Assembly: GCF_006715085.1 (NCBI RefSeq)
Contig: NZ_VFMM01000003.1
Coordinates: 62,001-126,000, forward strand
Reading direction: 5' to 3'
Length of the DNA stretch: 64,000 nucleotides
DNA from: Kribbella jejuensis
Lineage (GTDB): Bacteria; Actinomycetota; Actinomycetes; Propionibacteriales; Kribbellaceae
Shown: piece by piece, positions 1 through 8,390 of the stretch
Layout of the letters: each line of letters opens with the position of its first letter
How positions within the stretch are numbered: position 1 is the stretch's first letter
The notes under the pieces: model-generated
Told to the model about the DNA's origin: nothing
Databases searched by the model: none
The model's input: the letters and a program-made list of their open reading frames with translations, nothing else
Program-made: the position numbers and the translations under genes

Positions 1-721
1 CCCGGGTCGCCACCAGCATCCAGCGTTTGTCGTCGTACCGCAGGATGCTGCCGCCGAGCGTGCCGGCCTCGCGGCGCAGCGCGCTCTCGGCGTCCGGCGA
101 GATCTCGACCAGGCCGAGCGCGATCTGCGCATCGTCACTGCGCAAAGCGTCATGAACGAGCAGCAGGCTGTTCACCGCGGCACGCACCGAGTGCACCGAC
201 GGCGCGAGCCGCAGGGTGGTCTGCTCGGTCCGGAGCTTCTCGTACGCGGACCGCAGACAGGTGATCGCGACCTTCGCCCGCGCCTGCTGGTGGAACTCGA
301 CGATGTCGTCGACGCTCAGCCCGGGCCGGTACGGCAGCACCTGGACGCCGCGCATCGGGAGCCCGACCTCGTCGAACGTCTCCCGGACGTCGGCCTCGTC
401 CAGCACGTCGATGCTCAGCGAGGTGACGTCGTGGCCCTCGCGGAGCAGCTGCACCAGGGCGCGCATCAGCGTGGCACCGGTGTACTCGACGTGCGCGGCC
501 GGCCGGTCGAGCAGGTCCTGCGCGGCGGCGATCTGGTACGGCACCACGCCGGTGAACAGCCACGCGTCCACACTGCCTGGCGCGTCGGCCATCACCTTGG
601 GTGTGTCGGTCTCTCGCCGGTACTTGAGCGGGACCACCTCGACACCACGCAGCCCCTTGATGATCCGGGTGCTCGAGGTGACCAGGTCCGACGGTCCCAC
701 CACTCCGATCGTCGTCACCAT
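1..721 (-). CDS. Hypothetical protein, C-terminus beyond the window
   Basis: Open minus-strand frame from ATG at 721 running off the left edge, so about 240 residues are visible and the stop is not. The start is preceded by a strong ribosome binding site (AGGGAGGTGG) at good spacing. The N-terminus (MVTTIGVVGPSDLV) looks like the first beta strand and glycine turn of an alpha/beta fold. The rest is soluble, without membrane segments or signal peptide. Phrases such as SVDAWLFTGVVPYQIA and SLSIDVLDEADV suggest a ligand-sensing or regulator-type domain, but I do not recognise the family. A DNA-binding or enzymatic domain may lie beyond the edge. The reading frame is certain; the function is not. 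Confidence 0.7.
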   Translation of the reverse strand, partial: MVTTIGVVGPSDLVTSSTRIIKGLRGVEVVPLKYRRETDTPKVMADAPGSVDAWLFTGVVPYQIAAAQDLLDRPAAHVEYTGATLMRALVQLLREGHDVTSLSIDVLDEADVRETFDEVGLPMRGVQVLPYRPGLSVDDIVEFHQQARAKVAITCLRSAYEKLRTEQTTLRLAPSVHSVRAAVNSLLLVHDALRSDDAQIALGLVEISPDAESALRREAGTLGGSILRYDDKRWMLVATR

Positions 722-809
722 GTGCTGGCCACCTCCCTCATGCGGGTCAGTCTCACCACAAGACCCCACCGCTGCAAGAACCCGCGCCGTCGTGGGTTAC
801 GTTCCCCTC

Positions 810-1424
810 ATGGACCGGGTTCTGGACTGGATCGACGAGGGTACGGCGCTGTGCCGTGCGGCACTGGCCGACCTGGAGGCACCGTCACTCCTCCCGGGCT
901 GGTCGCGACGCCACGTAGCCGCGCACCTGGCCCTCAACGCCATGGCCCTCGGCAACCTCGTGTACTGGGCAAAGACCGGCGAGAAACGTCCGATGTACCT
1001 GTCCGCCGAGGCGCGGAACGCCGACATCGAGGAGGCCGCGATCCGCCAACCCGTCCTCCTGCGCGGCTGGTTCGACCGCTCGGCCGCCGCGCTGAACGCC
1101 GAGATGGCGACGCTATCCGACGCCCAATGGCAAACCCAGGTCCGTACCGCCCAGGGCGACCCGATCCCCGCCATCCGAATCCCCTGGCTACGCTCCCGCG
1201 AAGTCCTCATCCACGCAGTAGACCTCAACACCGGCCTGACCTTCGCCGACCTCCCCGAAGACTTCCTCACCACCCTCTGCCAAGACATCCAAACCCAACG
1301 CGCCGACGTACCACCCGTCCAAGGCCCCCTCCCAGAAATAGCCGCCTACCTAGCGGGCCGCCCCTACACCAACGTCACCACCTCAGACGGCACCCCCGCG
1401 GCACCACTCTCGCCCTGGCTCTGA
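810..1424 (+). CDS. Maleylpyruvate isomerase/DinB-like family protein
   Basis: 204 residues. It belongs to the actinobacterial mycothiol-dependent maleylpyruvate isomerase N-terminal family (a DinB-like four-helix bundle). Visible hallmarks are LPGWSRRHVAAHLALNA near residues 28-44, whose histidines fit the metal site, and SREVLIHAVDLNTG near 130-143, which supplies the third histidine position. Members transfer or isomerise thiol adducts using mycothiol, but most are uncharacterised, so the substrate is unknown. I chose the ATG at 810 because it gives the usual family N-terminus (MDRVLDWIDEG); the frame stays open much further upstream only because of high G+C. It is convergent with kup, the two coding regions abutting at 1424/1425 with no room for a terminator. 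Confidence 0.85.
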   Translation: MDRVLDWIDEGTALCRAALADLEAPSLLPGWSRRHVAAHLALNAMALGNLVYWAKTGEKRPMYLSAEARNADIEEAAIRQPVLLRGWFDRSAAALNAEMATLSDAQWQTQVRTAQGDPIPAIRIPWLRSREVLIHAVDLNTGLTFADLPEDFLTTLCQDIQTQRADVPPVQGPLPEIAAYLAGRPYTNVTTSDGTPAAPLSPWL

Positions 1425-3350
1425 TCAGAGTTCGATGTGGGAGCCGATGATCACGGTTCGGTCGCGGGGGAGCGCGAAGTGTTCGGCCGCGTCCGCGGTG
1501 ATGTGTGAGGTGGCGAGGAACAGCTGTTTACGCCAGCCCGCCATCGTCGGCTCCTTGCCCCGGCGTAGCTCGATCTTCGACAGGAAGTACGACGCCTTGT
1601 CGAGGTCGAGCGGCCCTTCGGAGTCGGCGGGATCGAGCTGGGCCAGGGCGGCCGGTACGTCGGGCGACTCCATGTACCCGAACTTGATCGTGACGTGCGT
1701 GATCCCGTCGTCGCCGTAGCCGAGGTCGTTCACCATCACGCGTTTGTCCTCGGGGACCCGCGGTACCGGCTCGGTCTCGATCGCGACGATCACCACGTGC
1801 TCGTGCCGGACCTGGTTGTGCTCGACGTTCGCCCGGAGCGCGAGCGGTGCGCTGACGCCGCCGCGGTTCAGGAAGATCGCCGTACCGGGAACGGTGCGGA
1901 CCGGCAGCTTGCCCGAGCTCAGCTCGTCGATGAACTCCTGCAGCGACCCCTCGGCCCGTTCGCGCTCGCGGGTGACGACCACCCGGCCGCGCTGCCAGGT
2001 CGTCATCACCGTGAACGCGGTGAGCGCGATCAGCAGCGGCAGCCACGCGCCGTGCAGCAGCTTGGTCAGGTTGGCCGCGATGAACAGGCCGTCGATCAGC
2101 AGCAGCGGCGTGGCGCCGGCCAGGATCAGCCAGCGCGGCACGTGCCAGCGGTAGTGGGCGACGTAGAAGAACAGCAGCGTGGTGATCGTGATCGTCCCGG
2201 TCACCGTCATGCCGTACGCGTACGCCAGCGCGGCCGAACTGCGGAACGCGAAGATCAGCGTCAGCACCGACACGAACAGCAGCCAGTTCACGAACGGTAC
2301 GTAGATCTGGCCGATCGTCGTCGCCGACGTGTGCGTCACCCGGAGCCGGGGCAGGTAGCCGAGCTGGGCGGCCTGCGCCATCACCGAGTAGGCGCCGGTG
2401 ATGACGGCCTGGGACGCGATCACGGTCGCGGCGGTCGCGAGCAGTACCAGCGGCAGCCGGCCCCAGCCCGGGACCAGCAGGAAGAACGGGCTGCTGATGT
2501 TCGCGTGGTCCTTCAGGATCAGCGCGCCCTGGCCGAAGTAGCTCAGCGTGAGGGCCGGCAGGACCAGGAACAGCCAGCCGCGGCTGATCGCCTTCCGGCC
2601 GAAGTGGCCCATATCGGCGTACAGCGCCTCGGCGCCGGTGATCGACAGGACAACGGCTGCGAGCGCGAAGAACGCGATGTGGAAGTGCCCGGCCAGGAAC
2701 CCGATCGCGTACGTCGGCGACAGCGCCTTGAGGATCTGCGCGTGCTCGAGGATGCCGCCGATCCCGGCCGCGCCGATCACCGTGAACCACAGGATCATCA
2801 CCGGCCCGAACGCCCGGCCGATGGACTCGGTCCCGCGGCGCTGGACCATGAACAGCCCGATGATGATCACCGCCGTGATCGGGATCACGTACTCGCCCAG
2901 CGACGGCTGGACGGTCTTGAGCCCCTCGACCGCGGACAGCACCGAGATCGCCGGCGTGATCATCCCGTCGCCGAAGAACAGGGACGCACCGAACAGGCCG
3001 ACGACGGCCAGCACCGAGGCGGCCTTGCGGCCGGGATGGGTACGGCGCCACTTGCGGAGCAGGGTGATGAGGGCCATCACTCCGCCCTCGCCGTCGTTGT
3101 CGGCGCGCATGGTGAGCAGGATGTACGTGACCGTGACGACGAGCATCACCGACCAGAAGATCAGCGACACCACGCCGTACACGTTGTGGTCGCTGACCGG
3201 CACCGGGTGCGGGTCCTCGGGGTTGAAGACCGTCTGCAGGGTGTAGATGGGGCTGGTGCCGATGTCGCCGAACACGACACCGAGGGCGCCGACGATGACG
3301 GCGAGCTTCACCGTGTCGCGCGCCGTGGAATGGGCCTGCTGATCCGTCAC
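1425..3350 (-). CDS. kup: KUP-family low-affinity potassium uptake protein
   Basis: 641 residues, the usual KUP length. It is a K+/H+ symporter of the cytoplasmic membrane. The N-terminus carries the family signature GVVFGDIGTSPIYTLQTVF in the first transmembrane helix, followed by about 12 hydrophobic helices. A soluble C-terminal tail of about 160 residues begins near TAIFLNRGG, typical of Kup/HAK proteins. The start at 3350 gives MTDQQAHSTARDTVKLAVIVGALG. The 76-bp gap to the divergent MFS gene leaves little room for a long leader, and I see no c-di-AMP riboswitch, although such elements control kup in other Gram-positives. Identification is confident. Confidence 0.96.
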   Translation of the reverse strand: MTDQQAHSTARDTVKLAVIVGALGVVFGDIGTSPIYTLQTVFNPEDPHPVPVSDHNVYGVVSLIFWSVMLVVTVTYILLTMRADNDGEGGVMALITLLRKWRRTHPGRKAASVLAVVGLFGASLFFGDGMITPAISVLSAVEGLKTVQPSLGEYVIPITAVIIIGLFMVQRRGTESIGRAFGPVMILWFTVIGAAGIGGILEHAQILKALSPTYAIGFLAGHFHIAFFALAAVVLSITGAEALYADMGHFGRKAISRGWLFLVLPALTLSYFGQGALILKDHANISSPFFLLVPGWGRLPLVLLATAATVIASQAVITGAYSVMAQAAQLGYLPRLRVTHTSATTIGQIYVPFVNWLLFVSVLTLIFAFRSSAALAYAYGMTVTGTITITTLLFFYVAHYRWHVPRWLILAGATPLLLIDGLFIAANLTKLLHGAWLPLLIALTAFTVMTTWQRGRVVVTRERERAEGSLQEFIDELSSGKLPVRTVPGTAIFLNRGGVSAPLALRANVEHNQVRHEHVVIVAIETEPVPRVPEDKRVMVNDLGYGDDGITHVTIKFGYMESPDVPAALAQLDPADSEGPLDLDKASYFLSKIELRRGKEPTMAGWRKQLFLATSHITADAAEHFALPRDRTVIIGSHIEL

Positions 3351-3426
3351 GGGACCGGACGATACCCGCCTGGAGAGCTATCGGCGTGCACGTCGAGCTG
3401 CGGCGGACGGCTCCGACGTACCGGGT

Positions 3427-4668
3427 ATGACAGCGGAACGGATCTTGCGGACCTACCTGACGCTGGTCGCGGTGTCGACCGGGGCGTCGTCGATGATCTG
3501 GGGCATCAACACGGTGTTCCTGCTGGACGCCGGGCTGAGTATCGGCCAGGCCTTCGCGGCGAACGCGTTCTTCACCGCCGGGATGGTGCTGTTCGAGGTG
3601 CCGACCGGGGTGATCGCGGACACGGTCGGGCGGCGTACGTCGTACCTGCTGGGGACCGCGACGCTGATCGGGACCACGCTGGCGTATCTGCTGTTGTGGC
3701 GGGTCCATGCGCCGTTCGGGTGGTGGGCGGTGGTGTCGGCGCTGCTCGGGCTCGGGTTCACGTTCTTCAGCGGTGCGACCGAGGCATGGCTAGTCGACGG
3801 TCTGCACGCGACCGGCTACGCCGGGTCACTGGACGCGGTGTTCGCGAAGGGCCAGGTGGTGAACGGGATCGCGATGATGGCCGGCTCGATCGGTGGCGGC
3901 GTACTCGCGCAGCTCACGAACCTCGGCATCCCGTACGTCCTCCGCGCCCTGTTGCTGGCGGCCACCTTCGCCGTCGCGTGGCGCGCAATGCACGACACCG
4001 GCTTCACCCCGAAGCCCCGTACGTCGATCCACTCCGAACTGACGACGATCGTCCGGGCATCCCTGCGCCACGGCCTGCTGAACCACAAGGTCCGCTGGGT
4101 CATGCTCGCCGGCCCGTTCACCGCCGGAGTCAGCGTCTACGGCTTCTACGCCGCCCAGCCCTACCTCCTGAACCTCTACGGCCACACCCACTCCTACGCC
4201 GTAGCCGGCCTGACCGCCGGCGTCGTCGCCGCAGCCCAAATAACAGGCGGCGCCCTCGCGCCCCGCGTCGCCCGGCTGTTCCCCAACAGGATCCAGACCC
4301 TGATGGGAGCGATTGTTGTGTCCGGTGTGATGATTGCCGCTCTTGGGCTGGTCACCTCGTTCTGGGCCGCGCTGATCCTGTTGATGGTGTGGGCGTCGAT
4401 GTTCGCGGCGATGGTGCCGGTGCGGCAGGCCTACCTGAACAGCCACATCCCGTCGGAGCAGCGGGCGACCGTGCTGTCGTTCGACAATCTGCTCGGCTCC
4501 GCGGGTGGTGTCGTGCTGCAGCCGGCGCTGGGACGGACGGCGGACGTGTGGGGCTACGGACCGGCGTACCTCGTGTCCGCAGTCGTCCAGTTGATCGCCG
4601 TACCGGTCCTCGCGCGGACCAAAGCGGTCGAGACCACCGGCGACCAACCTCTAGCCTTGCGGGCGTGA
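3427..4668 (+). CDS. Major facilitator superfamily transporter
   Basis: 413 residues with 12 predicted membrane helices. The loop after helix 2 reads GVIADTVGRRTSYLLG, the MFS A-motif (G-x3-D-x2-GRR), which identifies a proton-coupled MFS permease of the drug-efflux-like type. The substrate is unknown. It is divergent from kup. Its stop overlaps the GTG start of the downstream phosphotransferase-like gene (GTGA, 4665-4668), so the two are probably translationally coupled. An efflux pump followed by a phosphotransferase of the chloramphenicol type could form a small resistance unit, but that is inference from context only. Confidence 0.9.
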   Translation: MTAERILRTYLTLVAVSTGASSMIWGINTVFLLDAGLSIGQAFAANAFFTAGMVLFEVPTGVIADTVGRRTSYLLGTATLIGTTLAYLLLWRVHAPFGWWAVVSALLGLGFTFFSGATEAWLVDGLHATGYAGSLDAVFAKGQVVNGIAMMAGSIGGGVLAQLTNLGIPYVLRALLLAATFAVAWRAMHDTGFTPKPRTSIHSELTTIVRASLRHGLLNHKVRWVMLAGPFTAGVSVYGFYAAQPYLLNLYGHTHSYAVAGLTAGVVAAAQITGGALAPRVARLFPNRIQTLMGAIVVSGVMIAALGLVTSFWAALILLMVWASMFAAMVPVRQAYLNSHIPSEQRATVLSFDNLLGSAGGVVLQPALGRTADVWGYGPAYLVSAVVQLIAVPVLARTKAVETTGDQPLALRA

Positions 4669-5192
4669 CGGCGCGACTGATCATCATCAACGGCGGTTCG
4701 AGTTCCGGGAAGACCGGCATCGTCCGGTGCCTGCAAGCCGTACTGCCGGACCCGTGGCTCGGGCTCAGCGTGGACGACTTCGTCGACGCGCTGCCGGCGG
4801 TGATGGAAGGCGGCATCGAGTTCGGCCCGGACGGTGGCGTCTCCGTCGGCCCGGCGTTCCGCGCATTGGAAGCGGCCTGGACCGCCGGCATCGTCGCGAT
4901 GTGCCGCGCAGGCGGCCGCGCGATCGTCGACGACGTGTTCCTCGGCGGCGCGTCCTCACAGCAACGCTGGCGCGACGCGGTCGGTGACCTCGAGACCGTC
5001 TTCGTCGGCGTCCACTGCGACCCGAAGATCGCCGCCGGCCGCGAGATAGCCCGCGGCGACCGCACCCGCGGAATGGCCGAGCAGCAGGCGTACGTCGTCC
5101 ACGAGGGCGTCACGTACGCCGTAGAGGTCGACAGCTCCCATACCGAGTCGATCGACTGCGCCTGCGCGATCGCCGCCTACCTGCAGAGCTGA
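4665..5192 (+). CDS. Chloramphenicol phosphotransferase-like P-loop kinase
   Basis: 175 residues. The N-terminus has a Walker A motif in IIINGGSSSGKTGIVR (residues 5-20), followed by LSVDDFVDALP and AIVDDVFLG. This is the layout of the chloramphenicol 3-O-phosphotransferase family, in which the Asp after the P-loop strand acts as base. The late FVGVHCDP and a basic lid region (REIARGDRTRG) fit adenylate-kinase-like kinases. Many members phosphorylate unknown substrates, so drug resistance is not proven. The GTG start at 4665 gives MTARLIIINGG and overlaps the stop of the MFS gene. Its 3' end overlaps the convergent TetR gene by 16 bp (5177-5192). Confidence 0.83.
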   Translation: MTARLIIINGGSSSGKTGIVRCLQAVLPDPWLGLSVDDFVDALPAVMEGGIEFGPDGGVSVGPAFRALEAAWTAGIVAMCRAGGRAIVDDVFLGGASSQQRWRDAVGDLETVFVGVHCDPKIAAGREIARGDRTRGMAEQQAYVVHEGVTYAVEVDSSHTESIDCACAIAAYLQS

Positions 5193-5782
5193 TCCACCCC
5201 GGCGAGCGCGCTGACGATCCGCGCCCGATGATCCGCCGCCACGACCGCCACGTCCTCCCCGGCCAGAATCCGCCGTACCGCTTCCAGATGCACCACTCGA
5301 TAGGCAGCAACAGTCAGCGCCGCCGTCAACTGAGGATCACGCACGCCGGTACGCTCCATCGCATCCGCGATCGCCTCCTCGATGTGCTGCAGCAACTCCC
5401 GCGCCCGCGCCTGGAGCGCCCGCGAGTCCGCGACCACCTCCCAGAACCGGCTGAACTCCACCCGCATCGCCGACAACGGATGCCCCTGGTCCGCCAGCCG
5501 GACCAGCAGCCCCGACAGCGCCGCGACCGCCGACGTCCCGGCCGGTCGTTCGTTGACTGCGGCAACGACCAGCCCCTCGGCTTCCGGATACCGATCGAAG
5601 AGCATGTCCTCCTTGCGTGGGAAGTGCGCGAACACGGTAGGCCGCGCCACATCGGCCGCTTCGGCGACCTCCGACACCGACACCGCGTCGAACCCGCGCT
5701 CCAGGAACAGCCCGGTCGCGACGTCGGCGATCCGCGCCCGGACCTCCGCCTTCTTGCGCTCCCGCCGGCCCTGGTGCTCCAC
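5177..5782 (-). CDS. TetR-family transcriptional regulator
   Basis: 201 residues from GTG at 5782 (MEHQGRRERKKAEVR). The frame is open further upstream to an ATG at 5845, but that would run through the intergenic promoter and the candidate operator, so I prefer the GTG. The N-terminal helix-turn-helix is clear: RARIADVATGLFLERGFDAVSVSEVAEAADVARPTVFAHFPRKEDML. The C-terminal ligand domain is about 140 residues. It is divergent from the glycosidase-like gene at 5844 and probably represses it and itself. The ligand is unknown. Confidence 0.88.
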   Translation of the reverse strand: MEHQGRRERKKAEVRARIADVATGLFLERGFDAVSVSEVAEAADVARPTVFAHFPRKEDMLFDRYPEAEGLVVAAVNERPAGTSAVAALSGLLVRLADQGHPLSAMRVEFSRFWEVVADSRALQARARELLQHIEEAIADAMERTGVRDPQLTAALTVAAYRVVHLEAVRRILAGEDVAVVAADHRARIVSALAGVDQLCR

Positions 5783-5791
5783 GACGTAACC

Positions 5792-5819
5792 ATACTCGAT
5801 AAAAAGATGTACCGGGTAT
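5792..5819. promoter_or_regulatory. Candidate TetR operator (imperfect inverted repeat)
   Basis: ATACTCG (5792-5798) and CGGGTAT (5813-5819) form an inverted repeat with 6 of 7 arm positions matching, around an A-rich spacer that stands out in this G+C-rich sequence. It lies in the divergent promoter between the TetR gene (start 5782) and the glycosidase-like gene (start 5844). That is where a local TetR autorepressor would bind. The assignment rests on symmetry and position only. Confidence 0.4.
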
Positions 5820-5843
5820 GACTTCAGCTGTAGGCTGCCGAGC

Positions 5844-6845
5844 ATGGTTTCCCTCGGCGTGAACTACGACACCGGATTCGTGTACGGCGGCCGCAACACC
5901 CGGCGCCGCTTCGACGCCGCCGCGGTGCGCAACGACCTGGCCGTGATCGCCGAGCAACTGCACGCGCCGGCGGTCCGGATCTCCGGTGACAACCCCGACC
6001 GGCTGGTCACCGCTGCCGAGGCCGCGCTCGCCCTCGGCCTGGAGGTGTGGTTCTCGCCGATGCCGACCGACCTGGAGCCGGCCGAGTTCATCTCCTTCCT
6101 CGCCGAGTGCGCCGCGCGCGCCGAGACCTTGCGGCAACGGGGCGAGGTGGTAATGGTGCTCGGCTGCGAGCTGACCCTGTTCTGCAAGGGATTCGTGCCG
6201 GGGGCCAGCTCACAGGACCGGATCGCGCTGATGTCGGACCCCGCGACCTGGACCGACCCCGTGACGTTCAGCGAGCTTCAGGCCGGACTGACCCGCTGGA
6301 CCACCGTCCAGGCCGAGCTCGCCGCCGCCGCGCGGAAGGTCTTCGGCGGCCGGATCACGTACGCCGCCGGCCTGTGGGAGGACGTCAACTGGGACCTGTT
6401 CGACATCGTCGCCGTCGACGCGTACCGGGGCGCGCAGAACGCCGCGACCTTCGCCGACGAGCTGGCGTCACGGAACAAGTGGGGCAAGCCGGTGGTGGCG
6501 ACCGAGTTCGGGTGCTGCGCGTACCGCGGCGCCGCCGACCGCGGCGGGCTCGGCTGGGCGATCGTCGACACGACGTCCGATCCGCCCGCGCTCGACGGCC
6601 GGTACGAGCGACGGGAGGAGGAACAAGTGGAGTACCTGATCGAGCTCGTCGAGGAGTTCGAACGGATCAACCTCGCGGCCGCGTTCTGGTTCAGCTTCGC
6701 CGGATTCGAGCTGCCACACCGGCCCGGCGATCCTGAGCACGATCTGGACCTGGCGGCGTACGGCCTGGTCGCGGTCGACGACGACGGCAACTGGAAGCCG
6801 AAGCAGGTCTTCGGCAAGCTCGCCGAGCTGAACGGGGACCGCTGA
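5844..6845 (+). CDS. Glycoside-hydrolase-like TIM-barrel protein
   Basis: 333 residues, no signal peptide, so cytosolic. The protein looks like a clan-A-type (beta/alpha)8 glycosidase. It has VMVLGCELTLFCKGF near residue 105, with Glu after a hydrophobic strand as candidate acid/base, and KPVVATEFGCCAYRG near residue 215, with Glu in the TEFG motif as candidate nucleophile. EDVNWDLFDIVAVDAYRG fits the strand between them, and AAFWFSFAGFE the last strand. The substrate is unknown. Its stop overlaps the ATG of the downstream aldo/keto reductase (TGATG at 6843-6847), so the two are co-translated. A sugar-catabolic role with that oxidoreductase is plausible. Some homologues carry an 'abortive infection' label, for which I see no support here. 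Confidence 0.7.
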   Translation: MVSLGVNYDTGFVYGGRNTRRRFDAAAVRNDLAVIAEQLHAPAVRISGDNPDRLVTAAEAALALGLEVWFSPMPTDLEPAEFISFLAECAARAETLRQRGEVVMVLGCELTLFCKGFVPGASSQDRIALMSDPATWTDPVTFSELQAGLTRWTTVQAELAAAARKVFGGRITYAAGLWEDVNWDLFDIVAVDAYRGAQNAATFADELASRNKWGKPVVATEFGCCAYRGAADRGGLGWAIVDTTSDPPALDGRYERREEEQVEYLIELVEEFERINLAAAFWFSFAGFELPHRPGDPEHDLDLAAYGLVAVDDDGNWKPKQVFGKLAELNGDR

Positions 6846-7789
6846 TGGAACAGGTCAGGCTCGGCCGCACCGGACTGCGGGTGTCGCGGATCTGCCTCGG
6901 CATGATGAGCTTCGGTACCGGCGGCGCGCGCGAGTGGCACCTCGACGAGGACGCGGCCGAGCCGATCGTCCGGCGGGCCGTGGACGCTGGCGTGACGTTC
7001 TTCGACACCGCGGACGCGTACTCGAAGGGCACCGGCGAGGAGCTGACCGGCCGGCTGCTCCGGAAGTTCTTCGCCCGCCGCGAGGACTACGTACTCGCCA
7101 CCAAGGTGTACTACGCGACCGGCCCCGGCCCGAACGACCGCGGCCTGTCCCGCAAGCACATCCTGGCCGCGATCGACGCCTCGCTGCGCCGGCTCAGCAC
7201 GGAGTACGTCGACCTGTACCAGATCCACCGCTGGGACGACGAGACGCCGATCGAGGAGACGATGGAGGCGCTCGCGGACGTCGTCCGCGCGGGCAAGGCG
7301 CGGTACCTGGGCGCGTCGAGCATGGCCGCCTGGCAGTTCGCCAAGGCACAACGAGTGGCGCCGATCCCGTTCGTCGCGATGCAGAACCACTACAACCTCG
7401 TGTACCGCGAAGAGGAGCGCGAGATGATCCCGCTCTGCATCGACCAGGGCGTCGGCGTGATTCCGTACAGCCCGCTCGCCCGCGGATTGCTCGCGCGCAC
7501 CGGCAGTACGACGCGAGCCGGCACCGACCCCGTCGCGGACGACCTGTACGGCGCGAACGACCGCGAGGTGGTCGACGCCGTCCACGCACTGGCCGCCGAA
7601 CGCGACGTACCGCCGGCACAGATTGCCCTCGCCTGGCTGATCGGATCGTCCGGCGTCACCGCCCCGATCCTCGGAGCGACGAAGCCCCGGCACATCGACG
7701 ACGGCGTGGCCGCAGTGGACCTGGTGCTCTCCCCAGACGACCGCGCCCGCCTCGAAGCGCCGTACCGGCCACATCCAGTCTTGGACTGA
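6845..7789 (+). CDS. Aldo/keto reductase
   Basis: 314 residues, the normal AKR size. It is an NADPH-dependent oxidoreductase with a TIM-barrel fold. Family residues are visible in order: GVTFFDTADAYSKG (catalytic Asp and Tyr, about residues 54-67), VLATKVYY (catalytic Lys near 87), DLYQIHRWD (catalytic His) and GVIPYSPLARGLL, plus a C-terminal cofactor segment PILGATKPRHIDD. Start and preceding stop overlap by one base with the glycosidase-like gene. The downstream TetR gene begins 17 bp after the stop. The substrate may be a sugar or sugar-derived aldehyde given the neighbour. Confidence 0.92.
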   Translation: MEQVRLGRTGLRVSRICLGMMSFGTGGAREWHLDEDAAEPIVRRAVDAGVTFFDTADAYSKGTGEELTGRLLRKFFARREDYVLATKVYYATGPGPNDRGLSRKHILAAIDASLRRLSTEYVDLYQIHRWDDETPIEETMEALADVVRAGKARYLGASSMAAWQFAKAQRVAPIPFVAMQNHYNLVYREEEREMIPLCIDQGVGVIPYSPLARGLLARTGSTTRAGTDPVADDLYGANDREVVDAVHALAAERDVPPAQIALAWLIGSSGVTAPILGATKPRHIDDGVAAVDLVLSPDDRARLEAPYRPHPVLD

Positions 7790-7805
7790 CGGGTACATTC
7801 GAGCT

Positions 7806-8390
7806 GTGCTGACAGCAAAGGGCGCCGCCACCCGGGACCGGATCGTCGCGGCCGCCGCGGCCGAGATCCGCGAGCGTGGGATCACCGCGGTGAAGCTCGA
7901 CGACATCGGCCGCCGCAGCCGGACCGGGAAGAGCCAGCTGTTCCACTACTTCCCGGACGGCAAGGAGCAACTCCTGCTCGCGGTGGCCGAGCGCGAGGCC
8001 GAGCAGGTGCTCGAGGACCAGGAGCCGCACCTCGGGCAGCTGACCAGCTGGGACGCGTGGCGTGAGTGGCGGGACGTCGTCGTCGAGAAGTACCGGCGGC
8101 AGGGCGTGCACTGTCCGCTCGGCGTCCTGATCACCGAGATCGGCCGCCACACACCGGCCGCGCAGACGGTGACCAGGCAGCTGCTCGCGCAGTGGCAGCG
8201 GCGGCTCGAGCTCGGCATCGAGCAGATGAAGGCGGCGGGCGAGATCCGTGCCGACGTGGATCCCGCCCGCGCCTCGGCCGCGTTGATCGCGGCGATCCAG
8301 GGTGGGGTCGCGATCCTGATGTCGTCCGGCTCGGCGACCCACCTCGAGTACGCGCTCGACCTCTGCCTGGACTACCTCAGCGCCAGTTGA
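7806..8390 (+). CDS. TetR-family transcriptional regulator
   Basis: 194 residues from GTG at 7806 (MLTAKGAATRDRIVAAAAAEI). The DNA-binding domain spans residues 8-55 and includes AVKLDDIGRRSRTGKSQLFHYFPDGKE, a typical TetR recognition helix. The C-terminal domain has a conserved Cys in QGVHCPLGVLITEIG, as in TetR_C families that regulate oxidoreductases. The gene follows the aldo/keto reductase by 17 bp and its 3' end overlaps the convergent second aldo/keto reductase by 14 bp (8377-8390). Either reductase could be its target. Confidence 0.87.
   Translation: MLTAKGAATRDRIVAAAAAEIRERGITAVKLDDIGRRSRTGKSQLFHYFPDGKEQLLLAVAEREAEQVLEDQEPHLGQLTSWDAWREWRDVVVEKYRRQGVHCPLGVLITEIGRHTPAAQTVTRQLLAQWQRRLELGIEQMKAAGEIRADVDPARASAALIAAIQGGVAILMSSGSATHLEYALDLCLDYLSAS

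Noticed and set aside
3351..3426. c-di-AMP (ydaO-type) riboswitch upstream of kup
   Set aside because: The gap is only 76 bp and shared with a divergent gene; none of the expected conserved blocks is visible.
1695..5192. A long plus-strand frame through kup and the MFS gene ending in the phosphotransferase-like protein
   Set aside because: Only the last 175 residues are protein-like; the rest is antisense or out-of-frame shadow. The GTG at 4665 is the sensible start.
5783..5845. N-terminal extension of the TetR protein to ATG 5845
   Set aside because: It would translate the divergent promoter and candidate operator, and the added residues are unlike TetR N-termini.
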